64,000 nt of DNA from contig NZ_CP162599.1 of assembly GCF_040958695.1 (NCBI RefSeq), forward strand, positions 2,266,001 to 2,330,000, read 5' to 3'. The stretch is from Ornithinibacillus sp. 4-3. Lineage in GTDB: Bacteria > Bacillota > Bacilli > Bacillales > Amphibacillaceae. The translations under genes and the position numbers were made by a program. Below the pieces are notes generated by a model. It saw nothing but the letters and a program-made list of their open reading frames with translations, did not search any database and was not told the origin of the DNA. This document shows positions 30,123-39,887 of the stretch, in pieces (the first letter of the stretch is position 1; every line of letters begins with the position of its first letter).

Positions 30123-33100
30123 TTATAATTGCTCTAATACAACATTGGATCTTCCAAATTGCTGCCTTAATTCTTCTAAGCATGCTTGTGAGGCATGTAT
30201 ATGATATTGACTTGCCATTTGAAAGGTTCTTTTCTGAATGGCATCAAAAACAAAGATCGGTGTTTTTCCCGGGTATTTATTAGCAATTTCCTTTAATTTA
30301 ATTAACCCCTTTTGATTATCTTGCTCCTGAAACTTTATAAATAATCGTTCTTGAATAGGGAGATTTTCTGGATGGAATGGTGTGATATCTTGAAACACCC
30401 ATTGTAGCGCATGATTTCTTTCCTCCACACTTCCTACAATTAGGACTATATTTTCCTCTTTGAAAAAAGGTTTTTTCAGTCGATATAGCTCTGGAAATAC
30501 CACTGCTTCCATTTCCATTGTTTCATCACTAATTTTAATAAATGCCATTGGATCTCCGCGCTTTGTTCTTATTTCTTTTACCGCTTGGATAAGCACAGCT
30601 GTATGATTTTTTTTCTTCCCAATCATTCCACTAGCTTGCTGCAATGTGACAAAGCCATTTAACTGCAACTTTTTACGAAATTCTGTCATTGGGTGGTCTG
30701 AGACATAAAATCCAAGTAATTCTTTTTCAAATTGAAGCTTTTTCATTGATGTAAAATCTTCTACTTCATTATAAGTATCTGTATAGCCAACTTTATCTGT
30801 GAATAAATTTGATGTTAAAGATAATCCACCAAATAATTCGCCTTGCTCCATCGCTTGATCTAAGCTTTCTAATAGACTTGCTCGATTAGGATGTAGCTCA
30901 TCAAAGGCACCTGTTAAAATCAATGCTTCAATTAGTTGACGCTGAACAATCTTTAAAGAAACACGTAAACAAAAATCAAAGAGATTTTTATAGCTTCCTT
31001 GTTTTCTTTGTTCAATAATTTCTTTTACTGTTTGAAAGCCAATACCTTTAATTGCCTGAAGGCCCATACGGATTTTATTCCCTTCTGACTTATAAAAACC
31101 AAAACTTTTATTGATCGAAGGTGGTGCAACATCAATTTGTAATTCCTTTGCTTCTTTTAGATATTCAGCTATTTTATCATGCTGATTGGTTACACTATTT
31201 AGTAGCTCTGTATAGAAAAAGGCTGGGTAATGAGCCTTTAAATATGCTAATTGATAGGAAATTTTACTATATGCAACAGCATGACTTTTATTAAAACCAT
31301 AATTAGAAAACTTAACTATCCAATGAAATAACTCTATTGCTATTTGTTCATCATATCCATTGTCTAGACAGCCCTTAATAAATTTACTTTGTTGCTCTTC
31401 TATAACTTGGGCTTGTTTCTTACTTACCGCTCTACGAAATACATCCGCTTCTCCTAAGGTATACCCTGCAATTTTATGCACGATTTGCATAATTTGCTCC
31501 TGATAGACTAAAACTCCGTACGTATCTTCCAAAATTGGTGATAATGCTGGATGTAAGTAAGCAACTTTTTCTTTATCATGCTTACGATTAATATAAGTAG
31601 GGATATTTTCTATTGGTCCCGGACGATACAGCGCACTCACTGCCACGATATCTGAAAAAGTCGTTGGTTTTAATTCTTTTAGAACATTTTTCATTCCTTT
31701 TGATTCTAACTGGAAAATTCCATTTGTTAGTCCTGCTTGTAATAATGCAAATGTTTTTGCATCATCTGAGGGAATTTCATTTAAATGAAATTCTTTTCCT
31801 GTATGTCTCTTAATAGAATCAACAATTCTTTCCATCGTCGTTAAATTACGCAATCCAAGAAAATCGATCTTCAATAAGCCTATATCCGCTAAATCATTCA
31901 TGGGATACTGCGTAATGTATGTTTCTTGGGAACCAATTGTTAGTGGAACATGATGAACTAATGGCTCGTCACTAATAATAACCCCAGCTGCATGAGTGGA
32001 GGAGTGACGTGGCAATCCCTCTAGTTTAAGTGCAATATTGAATAATAATTTTAATTTCGGAGATTGCTTAATATATTCTCTCAATTCCACATTATCATTC
32101 ACAACCTTACGAATAGAGTCTGAATGATGACTTGAAAATCGTTTTAAAATATATTTTGCATCACGCTCATCAACTTCCATTGTTTTAAATAACTCTCGTA
32201 ACACTGAACGAGCTGCAAAAGTACCAAAAGTAATAATTTGTGCTACATGTTGCTCCCCATACTTCTCTCTTACATAATCGATTACTTCGTCTCGACGATG
32301 ATCTAGAAAATCGATATCAATATCTGGCATTGTCTTTCGTTCAGGGTTTAAAAATCGCTCAAATAATAAACCATATTCAAGCGGATCAATATCTGTTATC
32401 CCTAACACGTATGCAACAAGTGATCCGGCTGCTGAACCCCGGCCAGGACCAACCATAATTTGTTGTTGCTTTGCATAGGAAACAAAATCCCAAACAATTA
32501 AAAAATAATCACTAAAACTCATTTCCTGAATGACCTGTAACTCATAAACTAAACGTTCTTTAATTTCGTCTGTAACTGTCGTATACCTTTGTCCCACATT
32601 ATCCCAGCAAATCGTCTCTAAATATTGCTGGGCAGTGCTTTGCTCTGGTACCGGATATGATGGTAATAAAGAATGATGTAAATCCAAGCTTACCTGACAC
32701 TTAGCTACAATTTCCTCTGTCCGTTCAATAAAGTGTTTTTGGTTCTCACCAAAACGTTTTATCATTTCTTCTTCTGAGCTTAGATGACGATTTCTTACAG
32801 TTACAGATATATGATCACCAAACCACTTGATATCTTCATCTATAGCCCGTAAACAATCATAAGCCGCATAATCATTTTCTGATACATAACAAACATCTTG
32901 CGTAGCTATTATTGGACAATCTACTTGAGTAAGAAGGACTTGAACCTGTTCAAGTAAACGCTGCTCTATTGCTAACCCATGATGCTGAACACCTAAATAA
33001 AAATCATCTTTAAAGATGTACTTCCATGATGCTATATAATTTTCCGCCTGTTCAAAAGCATTGTTCAAAAAATGGTTTGCTAAGGAACTCGACTGATTCA

Positions 33101-33476
33101 ATGACAACATACAAATAATATCATCAGATAAACTCTCTAGCTCTTCGAATGAAATTCCTATTCTTTTCTCTATATTTATTTTTGTACTTAAAGCAAGGAG
33201 CTGTTTATACCCTTTATTATTCTTGGCTAGTAAAACACATTGCTCCTTCTTTTCATGATTTTTGTCTACTATATGTACAGTTAAACCAATGACTGGTTTT
33301 ATCCCATACTCCAAGCATTTTTTATAAAATGGAATAACACCATACATCACATGCTCATCTGTAAGTGCTAAAGCAGTAAAATTTAATTCACTTGCTCGTT
33401 TTATTAATTTATCTATCAAAACCGTGCTCTTATAAAAGCTATAGCCAGTGCGCACTTGTAAATGTGTAAACCCCAT
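30123..33476 (-). CDS. dnaE: DNA polymerase III alpha subunit DnaE
   Basis: A 1117-residue replicative polymerase (B. subtilis DnaE is 1115). It has an N-terminal PHP domain (FTHLQVRTGYSFYKST), the palm active site PDIDIDFLDHRRDEV, the finger/thumb region and a C-terminal OB domain (KNHTAVLIQAVKEI). In Bacillus this enzyme extends primers on the lagging strand before PolC takes over. GGTTGGAGG precedes the start. It is flanked on both sides by MITE-like repeats, one ending almost on the stop codon. Confidence 0.97.
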   Translation of the reverse strand: MGFTHLQVRTGYSFYKSTVLIDKLIKRASELNFTALALTDEHVMYGVIPFYKKCLEYGIKPVIGLTVHIVDKNHEKKEQCVLLAKNNKGYKQLLALSTKINIEKRIGISFEELESLSDDIICMLSLNQSSSLANHFLNNAFEQAENYIASWKYIFKDDFYLGVQHHGLAIEQRLLEQVQVLLTQVDCPIIATQDVCYVSENDYAAYDCLRAIDEDIKWFGDHISVTVRNRHLSSEEEMIKRFGENQKHFIERTEEIVAKCQVSLDLHHSLLPSYPVPEQSTAQQYLETICWDNVGQRYTTVTDEIKERLVYELQVIQEMSFSDYFLIVWDFVSYAKQQQIMVGPGRGSAAGSLVAYVLGITDIDPLEYGLLFERFLNPERKTMPDIDIDFLDHRRDEVIDYVREKYGEQHVAQIITFGTFAARSVLRELFKTMEVDERDAKYILKRFSSHHSDSIRKVVNDNVELREYIKQSPKLKLLFNIALKLEGLPRHSSTHAAGVIISDEPLVHHVPLTIGSQETYITQYPMNDLADIGLLKIDFLGLRNLTTMERIVDSIKRHTGKEFHLNEIPSDDAKTFALLQAGLTNGIFQLESKGMKNVLKELKPTTFSDIVAVSALYRPGPIENIPTYINRKHDKEKVAYLHPALSPILEDTYGVLVYQEQIMQIVHKIAGYTLGEADVFRRAVSKKQAQVIEEQQSKFIKGCLDNGYDEQIAIELFHWIVKFSNYGFNKSHAVAYSKISYQLAYLKAHYPAFFYTELLNSVTNQHDKIAEYLKEAKELQIDVAPPSINKSFGFYKSEGNKIRMGLQAIKGIGFQTVKEIIEQRKQGSYKNLFDFCLRVSLKIVQRQLIEALILTGAFDELHPNRASLLESLDQAMEQGELFGGLSLTSNLFTDKVGYTDTYNEVEDFTSMKKLQFEKELLGFYVSDHPMTEFRKKLQLNGFVTLQQASGMIGKKKNHTAVLIQAVKEIRTKRGDPMAFIKISDETMEMEAVVFPELYRLKKPFFKEENIVLIVGSVEERNHALQWVFQDITPFHPENLPIQERLFIKFQEQDNQKGLIKLKEIANKYPGKTPIFVFDAIQKRTFQMASQYHIHASQACLEELRQQFGRSNVVLEQL

Positions 33477-33599
33477 TTTATTCTACCTCCAACCTCTCTA
33501 GATTCATTATACCGAAACTAAAAAATTCATCCATCTTTCTTCATTCTCATTCCGTAATCATTCATCAGTACGATTATTTTTAACTTAAATGGACTAATT

Positions 33600-33757
33600 A
33601 ATCTAAAAGTATGTGTTTAAAGGACGATAAAAAGGACGTCAACGACTTGCGCGTGTTCTGTGATAACTTCGACGTTCGACACAGGACGTGTCGGAACTTA
33701 GTCGAAGTTCCTCTATTCGCCGTGTTATTTTTGTTAGACTTTTTGAACATCCTCTAA
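33600..33757. repeat. MITE-like element B, degenerate
   Basis: The right end GACTTTTTGAACATCCTCTA (33738-33757) is the inverse of the left end of element A. The left end is eroded (TGTTTAAAGGACG, about 33613). Internal AGGACG/CGTCAACG and GTTCGACACAGGACGTGTCGG palindromes. It occupies most of the dnaE-nrnA gap. Confidence 0.5.
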
Positions 33758-33769
33758 AAATAAATAACG

Positions 33770-33816
33770 AAAACTGCCTACAGTAAGATATCATCATTAA
33801 AACTGTAGGCAGTTCC
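33770..33816 (-). terminator. Terminator of nrnA
   Basis: A 13-bp perfect stem AACTGCCTACAGT with its complement, followed on the minus strand by a T-rich run. Confidence 0.85.
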
Positions 33817-33873
33817 CTATTTATCTATTGTAAATCCGTTTCATTAGTATCTATCATGTTGCTCTATACTATT

Positions 33874-34827
33874 TCATACTTGATAATCCATACATACTTC
33901 TTTTAAATCCTTTATTAATGCGTCTGCTTCTTCCCAAGAATAAACTGTAGCACCAGAAGCAAGCGGATGACCCCCACCATTATACTTGGCAGCAATTTCA
34001 TTAATAATTGGCCCTTTAGAGCGAAGTCGCACACGAATCAAATCCGCTGATTCCTCGATAAAGAATACCCATGCCTTCAATCCTTCAATTTCTCCTAAAA
34101 CCCCAACTACTTTTCCAGTTTCTAGTGGACTAACTTGGAAGCTATCTAAAAGATCCTTAGACAAACGAATCGTACTCATTCCTGATTCATCAAGTGTAAA
34201 ATGCTGTAAAATATAACCTTTTAATCTCGCAATTCGTTCAGTAGTACGATACATTCCGTCATAAACCTCTGTACGATCTATATCATATTGTACAAGCTCA
34301 GAAACATATTGGAATGTTTTTGCTGTTGTACTAGGAAAAAGAAAACGACCTGTATCACCGACAATTCCTGCATAAATTAGGCGTGCTGCAGTAGTTGTCA
34401 TCTGAAAGCCTTCACTTTTAGCTTCTAGATAAAATTCATAAATCATTTCACTCGTAGAACTTGCAGATGTATCAATCCATTCTATGTCACCGTATGAATC
34501 CACATCAGGGTGATGATCAATTTTGATAATCTGCTTTGCCAGCGCATATCGTTGATCACTGATTCTCTCCCTATTCGCTGTATCACAAATAATAACTAGT
34601 GCATTTTCATAAACAGAATCTGCAATCTCGTCCATTCTTACTAAAAAATGCAACGAAGGATCCTCTTCTCCTACGATATATACCTGTTTTTTCGGAAAAG
34701 TTGCTTTTATTATTTCGGCTAACGCGGCTTGCGATCCGTATGCATCAGGGTCTGGACGAACATGTCGATGCAAAATGATTTTGTCAAATTCTTTTACAGC
34801 TTCGATAATTTCTTTTGTTATATTCAT
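33874..34827 (-). CDS. nrnA: Bifunctional oligoribonuclease / PAP phosphatase NrnA
   Basis: A 317-residue DHH-DHHA1 phosphoesterase degrading nano-RNA (and other short oligonucleotides) and pApA, and dephosphorylating 3'-phosphoadenosine 5'-phosphate. It shows HRHVRPDPDAYGSQ, IICDTANRER, IDHHPDVDSYG (DHH motif) and the C-terminal GGGHPLASGA of DHHA1. Position matches B. subtilis ytqI. The ytrI and ytrH sporulation genes that lie between dnaE and ytqI in B. subtilis are absent. Confidence 0.94.
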   Translation of the reverse strand: MNITKEIIEAVKEFDKIILHRHVRPDPDAYGSQAALAEIIKATFPKKQVYIVGEEDPSLHFLVRMDEIADSVYENALVIICDTANRERISDQRYALAKQIIKIDHHPDVDSYGDIEWIDTSASSTSEMIYEFYLEAKSEGFQMTTTAARLIYAGIVGDTGRFLFPSTTAKTFQYVSELVQYDIDRTEVYDGMYRTTERIARLKGYILQHFTLDESGMSTIRLSKDLLDSFQVSPLETGKVVGVLGEIEGLKAWVFFIEESADLIRVRLRSKGPIINEIAAKYNGGGHPLASGATVYSWEEADALIKDLKEVCMDYQV

Positions 34828-34935
34828 TGATTAACTCCTATCTTCTCTATCTATACTTCGCTTTTTTACTAGTATTATCTTTTTAAACAGGCTACAATAG
34901 AAAAGTAATCTTTTAATGAAAGTGAGCGATCCCTT

Positions 34936-35232
34936 ATGTTCCTGCTACCAATTATTATCATACTATCTGTTGTCTTCTATATTTACTATAAAGTTGCAAT
35001 CCTAAAGACTCGCGATCGATTGACACAACTATATTTTAACGCAAAATCACGTATTTGTCTTGGAAGCTTTATCCTATTTTTCGGCATCAACCAATATCGA
35101 GTCTTCCAAACACAAATCTCTCTTTTCATCATGATTGTGTTTGTCGTATTAGGTGTTATGCAAATAGTTAGAGGATTTAACGAGTCTAAACATTATCGCA
35201 ATGAATGGAGAAGATTAAATCCAGAGCAATAA
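34936..35232 (+). CDS. ytpI: YtpI family membrane protein
   Basis: A 98-residue protein with three hydrophobic helices (about 2-20, 38-54, 60-80) and a basic tail, matching the YtpI family of Bacillus. It diverges from nrnA and converges on ytoI, as in B. subtilis. The ribosome-binding site (AAAGTGAG, 13 nt before ATG) is modest. Function is unknown. Confidence 0.85.
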   Translation: MFLLPIIIILSVVFYIYYKVAILKTRDRLTQLYFNAKSRICLGSFILFFGINQYRVFQTQISLFIMIVFVVLGVMQIVRGFNESKHYRNEWRRLNPEQ

Positions 35233-35245
35233 AACGCTAATGAAT

Positions 35246-35292
35246 AATTCCCCCTAAAGTAAATTATTTGCTTCAGGGGGAATTTAATTTTG
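35246..35292. terminator. Bidirectional terminator between ytpI and ytoI
   Basis: AATTCCCCCT and AGGGGGAATT arms with an extra AAG/CTT pairing, with A-rich and T-rich flanks, between converging genes. Confidence 0.85.
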
Positions 35293-35312
35293 TACACCAA
35301 ATCATTTCTTTG

Positions 35313-36623
35313 TTAACGATCAATTAGCTGAGCCATCAACAGCCCTTTGCCAACAATTTTATCTTCATGGTATACCGAAACATCTATTTTTGCATAGATT
35401 CGACCTGTTTCTAATATTTTTGGCTTAATGATTAAAGTACTTTCGATTTGTACTGGCTTGATAAATGATACTGTAATTGTTTCAACCACTAAATTACCTT
35501 TCTTCATCTGCAATAAAGCACGACTACTTGCTTCTGTAATAATAGCAGTGAATACTCCATCAGACAGCGTTCCAAGCTGGTTGGTCATCTGCGGAAGAAC
35601 TTTTGTTTCAAATGCTGTTTGTTCCTCATTAATTGCTTTTAAATTGCTAGCAACAATATCATCAATTGTATCTCCAACCTGTGGCTGACGTTGAATTTCT
35701 TGCAATGCTTTTAGTACATCCTGTCTAGAAACAAGTCCAATTAAATTGTAAGATGTATCAACCACAGGAATAACTTCTATTCCTTCCCAAACCATCATAT
35801 GCGCCACATAAGCTATCGATGTTTTTTCTTGTACTACTTGTGGGCTCTTTGTCATTACCTTTTCAATCGTTAGACTCTTATCTTTTCCAATAATATCTTT
35901 TGATGTTACTACTCCGCACAAACGTTTATTTTCATTCACAACTGGAAATCGAGTATGCATGGATATTTGATTAAGTTCATACCAGCGTTCAATTTTATCA
36001 TGTGTGTATAAATAATATAGTTGATCATATGGAGTTAGAATATCTTGTACAAAAACGATTTCTTTCTTAATTAGCTGATCGTAAATTGCTCTGTTAATCA
36101 TTGCTGCAACTGTAAACGTATCATAGCTTGTAGATATAATTGGCAATTGCTTTTCATCTGCCAGTTTCTTTATAGAATCTTCTGTATCAAATCCACCAGT
36201 AATTAAAACAGCTGCACCTTTTTCGATAGCTAGCTCGTGCGCACGAACTCGGTTTCCTACAATAAGTAGTGAATCGGGTTCTGTATATTGCATCATTGCT
36301 TCTAGCTGCATTGCTCCAATTAAAAATTTATTTAATGTTTTATGAAGTCCATCTCTTCCACCTAGCACTTGTCCATCAACAATATTAATCACTTCAGCAT
36401 AAGTTAATTTTTCAAAATTATCCTTTTGTTTTCTTTCAATTCGTATTGTGCCTACACGCTCAATGGTACTTACAAAGCCCTGATTCTCAGCTTCCTTGAT
36501 TGCTCGATATGCTGTACCATCACTCACTTGAAGATCACTGGCCAATTGCCTTACAGAAATTTTACTACCTACTTTTAGTGAATATATATATTTCAAAATT
36601 TGTTCATGCTTTGTAGCCATCAT
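35313..36623 (-). CDS. ytoI: DRTGG-CBS-hotdog regulator YtoI
   Basis: A 436-residue multidomain protein: winged-helix DNA-binding region (about 1-60), DRTGG domain (about 75-185), CBS pair (about 190-310) and a C-terminal hotdog fold (about 325-430, ending KIDVSVYHEDKIVGKGLL). CBS domains usually bind adenosine nucleotides, so it may be a nucleotide-sensing regulator. Its targets are unknown. Two ATGs stand side by side (36623 and 36620) after GCGGGTG. Context equals B. subtilis. Confidence 0.88.
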   Translation of the reverse strand: MMATKHEQILKYIYSLKVGSKISVRQLASDLQVSDGTAYRAIKEAENQGFVSTIERVGTIRIERKQKDNFEKLTYAEVINIVDGQVLGGRDGLHKTLNKFLIGAMQLEAMMQYTEPDSLLIVGNRVRAHELAIEKGAAVLITGGFDTEDSIKKLADEKQLPIISTSYDTFTVAAMINRAIYDQLIKKEIVFVQDILTPYDQLYYLYTHDKIERWYELNQISMHTRFPVVNENKRLCGVVTSKDIIGKDKSLTIEKVMTKSPQVVQEKTSIAYVAHMMVWEGIEVIPVVDTSYNLIGLVSRQDVLKALQEIQRQPQVGDTIDDIVASNLKAINEEQTAFETKVLPQMTNQLGTLSDGVFTAIITEASSRALLQMKKGNLVVETITVSFIKPVQIESTLIIKPKILETGRIYAKIDVSVYHEDKIVGKGLLMAQLIDR

Positions 36624-36691
36624 TTACACCCGCTTATATCTGTACTAATATATTATCAATAATATAATTATACAGATGATCGCAGCAAACC

Positions 36692-36874
36692 TCAATTATT
36701 ATTAGAATAAGGATTTCTAACTTGCTTCTGTTCTATTATTGGTTGTGAAACGATTTGTAATAATGAAGCCAAATTCGCACCTACTACAAGCAAAAATAAA
36801 CCGATCCAGGTGAGCCAAAATAACTTCTCTGTCATACTCAATGCTTGAGGAAAAATTGGCCAAACAAAATACAA
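36692..36874 (-). CDS. Small two-helix membrane protein, non-ATG start
   Basis: A small protein with hydrophobic helices and a polar tail ending NPYSNNN. The listed start is TTG (36874), which has no ribosome-binding site. In the same frame the ORF continues upstream to about 36928, giving an extra helix (FRLLFAGCLLYFV). AAGGGGGAG there stands about 6-8 nt before an ATT codon, so AUU initiation and a 76-residue product are plausible. It lies between ytoI and comC. No family recognised. Confidence 0.5.
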   Translation of the reverse strand: MYFVWPIFPQALSMTEKLFWLTWIGLFLLVVGANLASLLQIVSQPIIEQKQVRNPYSNNN

Positions 36875-36981
36875 TAAGCACCCTGCAAATAATAATCGAA
36901 AAAGACTACTCTGTTGAATTAGACTCTCCCCCTTCTATTGCTATTTAATTTTAATCTATGCAATACAAGTCCTCTTTAGTC

Positions 36982-37734
36982 TCAAAACATCATTGTCAGA
37001 TAAAACGCTACTAATTCTTGTTCGTAAAAATAACTAATGATTGCACCCAAACCAATAAATGGTGCAAATGGAATAGCTTCCTTACGTTTCAGTCGATTTA
37101 GGGCAATAAGAAGAATTCCAATCAAAGCCCCAAATAGTGAAGCCAAAATAAAAGTTAAGATAATCTTTTTCGTGCCAAGCAAGATACCAAGAACAGCAAA
37201 CAGCTTCATATCGCCTCCTCCAATTGCCCCTTTACTAAGCAAAATAAGAAAAGCAAGCATTAGAAAACCAACAAGAGAGCCTAAGAAAATATCATACCAG
37301 GGTTCGATAGGTAACATCATTCGTAAAAAAAGAAAAAGGGGAAGAAAAAATAATAGAATATTATTGGGAATAATCATATAGCTGAGGTCTGTAACAAGGA
37401 TAATAATAAGCAGACAAGCAAAAGTGACTGTTATGATAAGTTCAAATTGAAGACCTGTTTTTAAATAGAGAAAGAGAAAAAGTAGTCCAGTAGTGAATTC
37501 AATAAGGGGATATAGTGGAGAAATATTTGTTTTACAAGAACGACATTTACCAAATTGAAAAAGAAACGAGAGAATTGGAATCAATTCATAAGACTTTAGC
37601 TGATGTTGACATTTTGGGCAACATGAAGGAGTTAAGATGGATTGTTCCTTAGGGATACGTAAACCAACTACATTAAAAAACGACCCGAAAACACAGCCTA
37701 AAATAAAACTAAGGACAATAAAAAATATTTCCAT
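36982..37734 (-). CDS. comC: Type IV prepilin peptidase ComC
   Basis: A 250-residue membrane aspartyl protease and N-methylase processing competence pseudopilins. It has an N-terminal cytoplasmic zinc loop with C39, C42, C64 and C67, then several membrane helices. The two catalytic aspartates are seen in TDLSYMIIPN and GGGDMKL. GGAGG precedes ATG. The comG pilin operon is not in this window. Its presence suggests a natural-competence apparatus, without proving it works. Confidence 0.93.
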   Translation of the reverse strand: MEIFFIVLSFILGCVFGSFFNVVGLRIPKEQSILTPSCCPKCQHQLKSYELIPILSFLFQFGKCRSCKTNISPLYPLIEFTTGLLFLFLYLKTGLQFELIITVTFACLLIIILVTDLSYMIIPNNILLFFLPLFLFLRMMLPIEPWYDIFLGSLVGFLMLAFLILLSKGAIGGGDMKLFAVLGILLGTKKIILTFILASLFGALIGILLIALNRLKRKEAIPFAPFIGLGAIISYFYEQELVAFYLTMMF

Positions 37735-37764
37735 ATAAACCTCCTTTTTTAAAAAGGATAACAG

Positions 37765-37790
37765 TCACTCGCCCTTTTCTAGAGCGAGTG
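37765..37790 (-). terminator. Hairpin between ytkL and comC
   Basis: CACTCGC/GCGAGTG arms with a 9-11 nt loop, 17 nt past the ytkL stop. The T-run on the minus strand is interrupted. Confidence 0.5.
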
Positions 37791-37806
37791 TACCTTTTAG
37801 CTGTTT

Positions 37807-38487
37807 TTATAGTTCAAAGCCTTCGCCAATTTTGAGTGCACGTCCCTCACCAGTACGAACGCGACGAGCAAAATCATCTCCATCTTGCTTAATCACAGGG
37901 AATGTATTGTAATGGACAGGGACAACAAGCTTAGCATTAATCCAATCTGCTGCAATTAGAGCATCCTCTGGCCCCATTGTAAAATTATCTCCAATTGGAA
38001 CAAAGGCAACATCAATATCATTAAGCTCACCAATCATTTTCAAGTCAGAGAAGAGCCCTGTATCTCCCACATGATAAATTGTTTTTCCATTGATAGTAAT
38101 CAAAATTCCTCCAGGCATTCCTGTGTATACAATGGTTCCATCCTCTTCTTCCACGGAAGATCCATGAAATGCATGTGTATATTTCACATGACCAAAATCA
38201 AAGGTATAACCACCACCAATATTTAATGGATGTGTACTAATATCTTTTTTCCCTAAATATACTGCCAGTTCATTTAATGCTATGACTAATGCACCTGTAC
38301 GTTTGGCAATACTTACTGTATCACCTACGTGATCTCCATGCCCATGTGTCAATAGAATAAAATCCGCTTCCACTGTATTAGCATCTAGATCACATTCTGG
38401 AGTCCCACTAATAAATGGATCAATTAAAATTGTATGCTGGTCTGTTTCAATTTTTACTATGGAATGTCCATGGTACGATATTCTCAT
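37807..38487 (-). CDS. Metal-dependent hydrolase, YtkL/UPF0173
   Basis: A 226-residue metallo-beta-lactamase-fold protein with [11 protein letters not shown], the two-metal ligand motif, [11 protein letters not shown] and VPVHYNTFP. The length is full for the UPF0173 group. In B. subtilis ytkL lies in the same block. The substrate is unknown. The AGGAGAGAAG complement is a good ribosome-binding site. Confidence 0.88.
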   Translation of the reverse strand: MRISYHGHSIVKIETDQHTILIDPFISGTPECDLDANTVEADFILLTHGHGDHVGDTVSIAKRTGALVIALNELAVYLGKKDISTHPLNIGGGYTFDFGHVKYTHAFHGSSVEEEDGTIVYTGMPGGILITINGKTIYHVGDTGLFSDLKMIGELNDIDVAFVPIGDNFTMGPEDALIAADWINAKLVVPVHYNTFPVIKQDGDDFARRVRTGEGRALKIGEGFEL

Positions 38488-38854
38488 GGATACTTCTCTC
38501 CTTTACAATTTTCTTTATTTTAGCATATGTCCAAAAGTTTCTCATTCATCATCAATGGACATAAACTTCCTAATAATAAAGTTTTACTTAACTTTTCTAT
38601 TCCCATTTTCTAATCTTATTAATCTGGAAAAACAAAATTCCTCCTTTTACTAACCTTGAAAAAATTATTTCACAGCTACATAAGCTTCAATGCTAAAAAT
38701 TTTATCCGGCCACTAACATTTTTACGAAAGCATGAAATTCATTGTCCTATACTTCTTAAACACTTGATATTTTAAGAAAATATAAAAAAATTCACTAAAT
38801 ATACAATTGATAGTTATAAAAAAGGGTATATAATTGAAATAGGAGGGATGGACT
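38488..38854. promoter_or_regulatory. Divergent ytkL / usp gap with usp promoter candidate
   Basis: On the plus strand TTGATA (38807-38812), 16 nt, TATAAT (38829-38834) precede the stress-protein gene. The start point would fall at the AGGAGGG itself, so the 5' leader is very short. The rest of the gap holds nothing I recognise. Confidence 0.5.
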
Positions 38855-39289
38855 ATGGGACAAAAATATTCAAAAATTTTAGTTGCAATTGACGGTTCAA
38901 AAGCAGCAGAAAAGGCATTTCACAAAGCAATTGATATGGCAAAGAGTAACGATGCTACATTAGTTCTTTCTCATGTTATTGATTCACGTACTTTCGCTAC
39001 TGCAGAGGCGTATGATCGTACTTTAGCAGAACGTGCAAATAAATATGCACTTGAATTGTTAGAAGATTATATTAAAGTTGCGAAAGAAAACGGTGTAGAA
39101 AAAATTGACAAAACAATTGATTATGGATCTCCAAAAGTAAAAATTGCAAAGGATATTGCAAAAGTACATGAAATTGATTTAATTGTTTGTGGTGCTACTG
39201 GATTAAATGCTGTAGAACGCTTTTTAATCGGTAGTGTTTCTGAAAGCATCACTAGACATGCTTCATGTGATGTATTAGTTGTAAGATAA
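38855..39289 (+). CDS. Universal stress protein UspA family
   Basis: A 144-residue single-domain Usp with KILVAIDGSKAAEKAF at the start and GATGLNAVERFLIGSVSES, the G-2x-G-9x-G(S) ATP-binding motif, near the end. ATP-binding Usps are induced in stress and growth arrest, with no fixed enzymatic role. AGGAGGG is 7 nt before ATG. It is a single-gene unit with its own strong terminator. Confidence 0.93.
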   Translation: MGQKYSKILVAIDGSKAAEKAFHKAIDMAKSNDATLVLSHVIDSRTFATAEAYDRTLAERANKYALELLEDYIKVAKENGVEKIDKTIDYGSPKVKIAKDIAKVHEIDLIVCGATGLNAVERFLIGSVSESITRHASCDVLVVR

Positions 39290-39297
39290 GAATAAAT

Positions 39298-39341
39298 AGA
39301 GAAGGGGCAAATCGCGTTTAGGCGAACCCCTTCTCTTTTAT
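39298..39341. terminator. Terminator of the usp gene
   Basis: AGAGAAGGGG and CCCCTTCTCT arms followed by TTTTATTT. It lies between converging genes and may serve both. Confidence 0.85.
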
Positions 39342-39352
39342 TTGCTCATTTA

Positions 39353-39862
39353 TCAGATATCTTTTTGTATTTCATGTATTACATGATCTAGCTCAGGGAG
39401 AATTAATTTATTCATTGCTAATTTAACTGCCCCACTTGACCCAGGAATAACAAATATAGCCTTATGATTGCATACTCCTGCAATAGCACGTGACATCATC
39501 GCAGCTGAGCCAATATCTTCTAAATAGCTAAGCATTCGAAATAATTCACCAAAGCCGTCAATTTCCTTTTGAAGCAATGGTTGTATTGCTTCAATCGTAA
39601 CATCGCGATATGCTATCCCTGTTCCACCACTGGTAATAATTACATCTACATCCGGATTAAAAGTGCCAGATCGGATTACACGCTCAATTGTTGGCGCACT
39701 ATCAGGAATAATTTCTTTACTAATCACGTAGTGGCCTGCTTCTTCTAATAATTGGCGTATTAAATCTCCACTTTTATCTGTTTCTTCTGTTCGTGTATCA
39801 CTAATAGTAACTATTTGGCAATTAATTCGTTTTTCTTTTTTTCGATGATCAAATAAACTCAA
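39353..39862 (-). CDS. moaB: Molybdopterin biosynthesis protein MoaB
   Basis: A 169-residue MoaB/MogA-fold protein (adenylates molybdopterin in the cofactor pathway). VTISDTRTEETDKSG, TSGGTGIAYRDVT and FVIPGSSGAVKLA are conserved. TTG at 39862 is chosen: GGAGGAGG lies 11 nt upstream, whereas the ATG at 39883 precedes that site and has none of its own. It follows ytxK closely. No other molybdenum-cofactor genes are in the window. Confidence 0.85.
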   Translation of the reverse strand: MSLFDHRKKEKRINCQIVTISDTRTEETDKSGDLIRQLLEEAGHYVISKEIIPDSAPTIERVIRSGTFNPDVDVIITSGGTGIAYRDVTIEAIQPLLQKEIDGFGELFRMLSYLEDIGSAAMMSRAIAGVCNHKAIFVIPGSSGAVKLAMNKLILPELDHVIHEIQKDI

Positions 39863-39887
39863 TCTCTTTCGATCCTCCTCCATTAAT

